A stretch of DNA of 64,000 nucleotides from contig MIQB01000001.1 of assembly GCA_002890585.1 (NCBI GenBank), positions 1 to 64,000 on the forward strand, in the 5' to 3' direction. Shown here in pieces: positions 61,327-64,000 of the stretch (positions within the stretch are counted from its first letter, which is position 1; each line of letters begins with the position of its first letter). The position numbers and the translations under genes were made by a program. This DNA comes from Tannerella sp. oral taxon 808. Its GTDB lineage: Bacteria > Bacteroidota > Bacteroidia > Bacteroidales > Tannerellaceae. The notes under the pieces are model-generated. The model saw only the letters and a program-made list of their open reading frames with translations, was not told where the DNA came from and did no database searches.

Positions 61327-61656
61327 ATGAAAGTGATCTACAATCGCCTCGTGCCCTTTCGTGGCTTTACGGCTATCAATCTGATGGGCGTCGTGTTCGC
61401 GAGGGCGGAACATCGGCCACTCTCGGCCGCCATCCTCAGGCACGAAGCCATCCACACGGCGCAGATGAAGGAGACGGCCTTCCTTGGCTTCTACCTGATC
61501 TATATCTCGGAATGGCTCTGGGGACTGTTGCGTAGGCGGAGCTCCCTCGCGGCCTACCGGGCTATCCGCTTCGAGCGCGAGGCCTACCGCTATATGGCTG
61601 ATCCGAGCTACCTCACCCAGCGGCGCCTCTATGCGTGGGCATCGATGAGCGAATGA
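61327..61656 (+). CDS. Small protein with HEAIH zinc-peptidase-like motif
   Basis: 109 residues from ATG at 61327 (MKVIYNRLVPFRGFTAINL). AAILRHEAIHTAQMKET contains a H-E-x-x-H motif, followed by a hydrophobic, aromatic stretch (FLGFYLIYISEWLWGLL) that may enter the membrane. The C-terminus has a glutamate in RFEREAYRYMADPSY, which could be the third zinc ligand. This pattern occurs in small Bacteroidales proteins of unknown function. Peptidase activity is not shown. The start is abutted by a REP-like element. Confidence 0.75.
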   Translation: MKVIYNRLVPFRGFTAINLMGVVFARAEHRPLSAAILRHEAIHTAQMKETAFLGFYLIYISEWLWGLLRRRSSLAAYRAIRFEREAYRYMADPSYLTQRRLYAWASMSE

Positions 61657-61699
61657 TTATGGTCAATGATGGCGAAGGGGGATGGCCCCTCGGTCATCG

Positions 61700-61962
61700 T
61701 GCATGCTACCTTGCACGATGCCTGCATGCTACCTTGCACGATGCCTGCAAGCTGCCTTGCACGGTGTCTACAAGCTACCTTGCACACGGGCTGCAAGTTG
61801 CCTTGCACGGGGTCTACAAGCCCCCTTGCACGATGTCTACAAGCCTGCTTAAGAACCCCTCTTAAGTATGCTTAGTGTCCCCTCTTAAGCCTGCTTAAGA
61901 ACCCCTCTTAAGTATGCTTAGCGACCCCTCTTAAGCCTGCTTAAGAGCGTCTCTTAAGTCTG
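61700..61962. repeat. Tandem array, 23-bp units of two families (array H)
   Basis: CCTTGCAC recurs at 61709, 61732, 61755, 61778, 61801 and 61824, then CTCTTAAG at 61859, 61882, 61905, 61928 and 61951, all steps 23 bp within each family. The first family holds TTGCA-N7-TGCAA arms, the second CTTAAG palindromes. A small hairpin, GTTGCG/CGCAAC, follows at about 61965-61980. It lies between the HEAIH gene and polA, which converge. Confidence 0.9.
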
Positions 61963-62052
61963 CGTTGCGAGAGACGCAACAAAAAGGGCGCGCATACGCT
62001 CCCATCCTGTAGCCATCCGTTTTTAGCTTTTCGTTTTTAGTTGATCTGTTGA

Positions 62053-64000
62053 TCAATGCGCCTCTAACCAGTTGCGCCCCGTGCCGCAGTCGACCGTCAG
62101 GGGGACACTGAGCGTGGCGGCGCCCTCCATCTCTTCGCGGACAATCCGGCGGACAACATCCAACTCCTCCTTCCGCACGTTGAAGTTGAGTTCGTCGTGC
62201 ACTTGCAAGATCATGCGGCTGCGGAAGTGCTCCTGGCGGAAACGGCGCCGGATGCCGATCATGGCGATCTTGATGATGTCTGCGGCCGTGCCCTGTATCG
62301 GGGCATTGATGGCACCCCGCTCGGCGTAACCGCGGACGACGGCGTTGCGCGAACGGATGTCGGGCAGGAAGAGGCGTCGGCCGAAGAGCGTCTCCACGTA
62401 CCCCCTCTCGGCGGCCGTGCGGATGGACGCATCCATGTAGGCTTTGATGCGGGGATAGGAGGTGAAGTAGCCGTCGATCAGCTCGCGAGCCTCGGAGCGG
62501 GGGATGGCGAGGCGCTCGGCCAGGCCGAAGGCGGAGATGCCGTAGATGATGCCGAAGTTGGCCGTCTTGGCGCGGCGACGCATGTCGGACGTGACCTCCT
62601 CGGGGGCGACGCCGAAAATCTTGGCGGCCGTGGCGGCGTGGATGTCGGCACCGTGGCGGAAGGCGTCGGTCATGTGTTCGTCGCCGCTGAAGTGGGCCAT
62701 GATGCGCAGCTCGATCTGCGAATAGTCGGCCGAAAAGAAGACGGACTCGGCGTCGTCGGCGGTGAAGGCCTTGCGGATCTCGCGGCCGAGCTCCTCGCGT
62801 ACGGGGATGTTTTGCAGATTGGGATTTGACGAACTCAGTCGGCCGGTCGAGGTTACCGTCTGGTTGAACGAGGTGTGGATCTTACCCGTTGCCGGGTCTA
62901 CGCGCTCGGGCAGGGCGTCGATGTAGGTGCTGAGCAGCTTCTTGACGCGCCGGTAGTCGAGCAGCTTGCCGACGATCGGGTGTTTGCTGCGCAGCTTCTC
63001 GAGCACCTCCTCGCCCGTGCTGTAGAGGCCCGTCTTCGTCTTCTTGACCTTTTCTTCGATACGCAAATGCTCGAAAAGCACGGTGCCGACCTGCCGCGAG
63101 GAGTTGATGTTGAACTCCATGCCGGCCAACGTGTAGATCTCTTCCTCCAAGCTGCGGAGCGTCGCGTTCAGCGCGTCGGACGACTGGTGCAGCGCCTCTG
63201 TGTCAAGCGTGACGCCGGCTTCCTCCATCTCAGCCAGAACGGGCACTAAGGGCATCTCAATGTCGTGAAAGAGCCGTTCGGCCCCGTGTTCCGCGAGCAG
63301 CGGGCGGAAATGCTCCATCAATTGCCACGTCACGTCGGCGTCCTCCGCGGCGTATTCGCAGACATCCTTGACGGGTACCTCGCGCATGGTGCGTTGCCCC
63401 TTACCGCGTGGCCCGATGAGCGACTCGATGGCGATGGGGCGATAGCGGAGGTAGGTCTCGGAGAGGTAATCCATGTTGTGGCGCAGCTCGGGGTGGAGCA
63501 GGTAGTGGGCGATCATCGTGTCGAAGAGTGGGCCGTCCGCGCGGATGCCGTATTTGATCAGCACCATGAGGTCGAACTTGATGTTCTGCCCCACCTTACG
63601 GATGGCGGTGTTCTGGAGCGGCGCGGCGAAGGGAGCGACCGTGGCGCGCGCCTCCTCTTCGTCGGCCGGCACGGGCACATACCACGCTTCGTGCGCACGA
63701 AGGGCGAACGACATTCCGACCAACCGCGTGTGGAGCGCGTCGACACCCTCCGTTTCCGTGTCGAAGGCGAAGGCCTCGGCTTGATTCAACTGCTCGGCTA
63801 AGGCGCGCCGCGCCTCTTCGGTATCGACCAAGTGATACGTGTGCGGCGTCGTGGTGGCATCAGCCGTGTCGGCCTCGTCGGGCGATGCTGGCGGGGCCGT
63901 GGGCTCGTTAGCGAAGAAGGTGAGCTGTTGGCCGGGTGCAGGAGCGTCGGTTGGCGCATCGAGCTTCGCGAGGAAGGTGCGGAACTCGAGTTCGGTATAG
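62053..64000 (-). CDS. polA: DNA polymerase I, 3' part (5' end outside the window)
   Basis: The frame is open to the window edge; the visible 648 residues begin YTELEFRTFLAKLD, so the 5' nuclease domain is missing. The 3'-5' exonuclease is intact: AFAFDTETEGVDAL (Asp, Glu), GQNIKFDLMVLIKYG and CEYAAEDADVTWQL (Tyr, Asp). Polymerase motif A is FFSADYSQIELRIMAHFSG, motif B RRRAKTANFGIIYGISAFGLAE and motif C MILQVHDELNFNV. TTG at 63831 is not a true start. Confidence 0.96.
   Translation of the reverse strand, partial: YTELEFRTFLAKLDAPTDAPAPGQQLTFFANEPTAPPASPDEADTADATTTPHTYHLVDTEEARRALAEQLNQAEAFAFDTETEGVDALHTRLVGMSFALRAHEAWYVPVPADEEEARATVAPFAAPLQNTAIRKVGQNIKFDLMVLIKYGIRADGPLFDTMIAHYLLHPELRHNMDYLSETYLRYRPIAIESLIGPRGKGQRTMREVPVKDVCEYAAEDADVTWQLMEHFRPLLAEHGAERLFHDIEMPLVPVLAEMEEAGVTLDTEALHQSSDALNATLRSLEEEIYTLAGMEFNINSSRQVGTVLFEHLRIEEKVKKTKTGLYSTGEEVLEKLRSKHPIVGKLLDYRRVKKLLSTYIDALPERVDPATGKIHTSFNQTVTSTGRLSSSNPNLQNIPVREELGREIRKAFTADDAESVFFSADYSQIELRIMAHFSGDEHMTDAFRHGADIHAATAAKIFGVAPEEVTSDMRRRAKTANFGIIYGISAFGLAERLAIPRSEARELIDGYFTSYPRIKAYMDASIRTAAERGYVETLFGRRLFLPDIRSRNAVVRGYAERGAINAPIQGTAADIIKIAMIGIRRRFRQEHFRSRMILQVHDELNFNVRKEELDVVRRIVREEMEGAATLSVPLTVDCGTGRNWLEAH

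Overview
The window reads as a chromosomal segment of a GC-rich member of the Bacteroidales, most like the Tannerella/Parabacteroides/Porphyromonas branch; I cannot fix the genus. The evidence is: many lipoproteins and a TonB-dependent receptor, BspA-type leucine-rich proteins with type IX secretion-like C-terminal domains, a sodium-pumping methylmalonyl-CoA decarboxylase operon, a mnmG-uvrC-dtd-mazG-deoC block, few Shine-Dalgarno sites, and TAnnTTTG promoter boxes of the Bacteroidetes type.

Layout. 1-304: duplicated REP-like palindromes. 320-15569, nearly all minus strand: a frame-broken SGNH hydrolase, FKBP isomerase, glyS, a lipoprotein, a GH3-like protein, an orphan Phd-type antitoxin, a TonB receptor, a glycosyltransferase, prfB with its programmed frameshift, a truncated HicB, a KdsC-like phosphatase, a DUF2520 protein, a nitroreductase, a C_GCAxxG_C_C protein and apbE. 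15938-18860, plus: a small protein, a TMEM43 homologue and a UshA-like 5'-nucleotidase. 18992-26763, minus: an accessory, partly AT-richer stretch with three BspA-like proteins, DUF6261 and DUF4190 proteins, a 47-residue zinc ribbon, a small exported peptide and a trypsin-like lipoprotein protease. 26782-32611, minus: deoC, mazG-like, dtd, uvrC, mnmG, with a parS-like site between uvrC and mnmG. 33266-34743: a Doc/RhuM-type pair. 36319-40881: mce-mmdA-OadG-mmdC-mmdB. 41123-49540: pfkA, a CDP-alcohol phosphatidyltransferase, mutS, an SMP-30 lipoprotein and rnr. 49573-52821: a membrane-tethered TPR/AraC regulator divergent from an ECF sigma factor. 52849-61656: cdd, two glucosaminidases, purM, an Mrr-like nuclease, prfA, a four-helix-bundle protein, pyrF and a small HEAIH protein. 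62053-64000: the 3' part of polA, cut by the window edge.

The most unusual signal is non-coding. At least seven intergenic intervals carry tandem arrays with a period of 41-43 bp. In most of them each unit contains two short palindromes. The sequence differs from locus to locus but the architecture and period (about four helical turns) are shared. Two arrays keep one palindrome and exchange the other, and two lie inside long inverted repeats, one of them 143 bp and perfect. They have no unique spacers and no cas genes, so they are not CRISPR. I regard this as the best candidate for an undescribed element family. A second theme is interruption of a conserved gene row: purM-prfA-pyrF is broken twice, by a repeat array plus Mrr nuclease and by a four-helix-bundle gene flanked by inverted short repeats.
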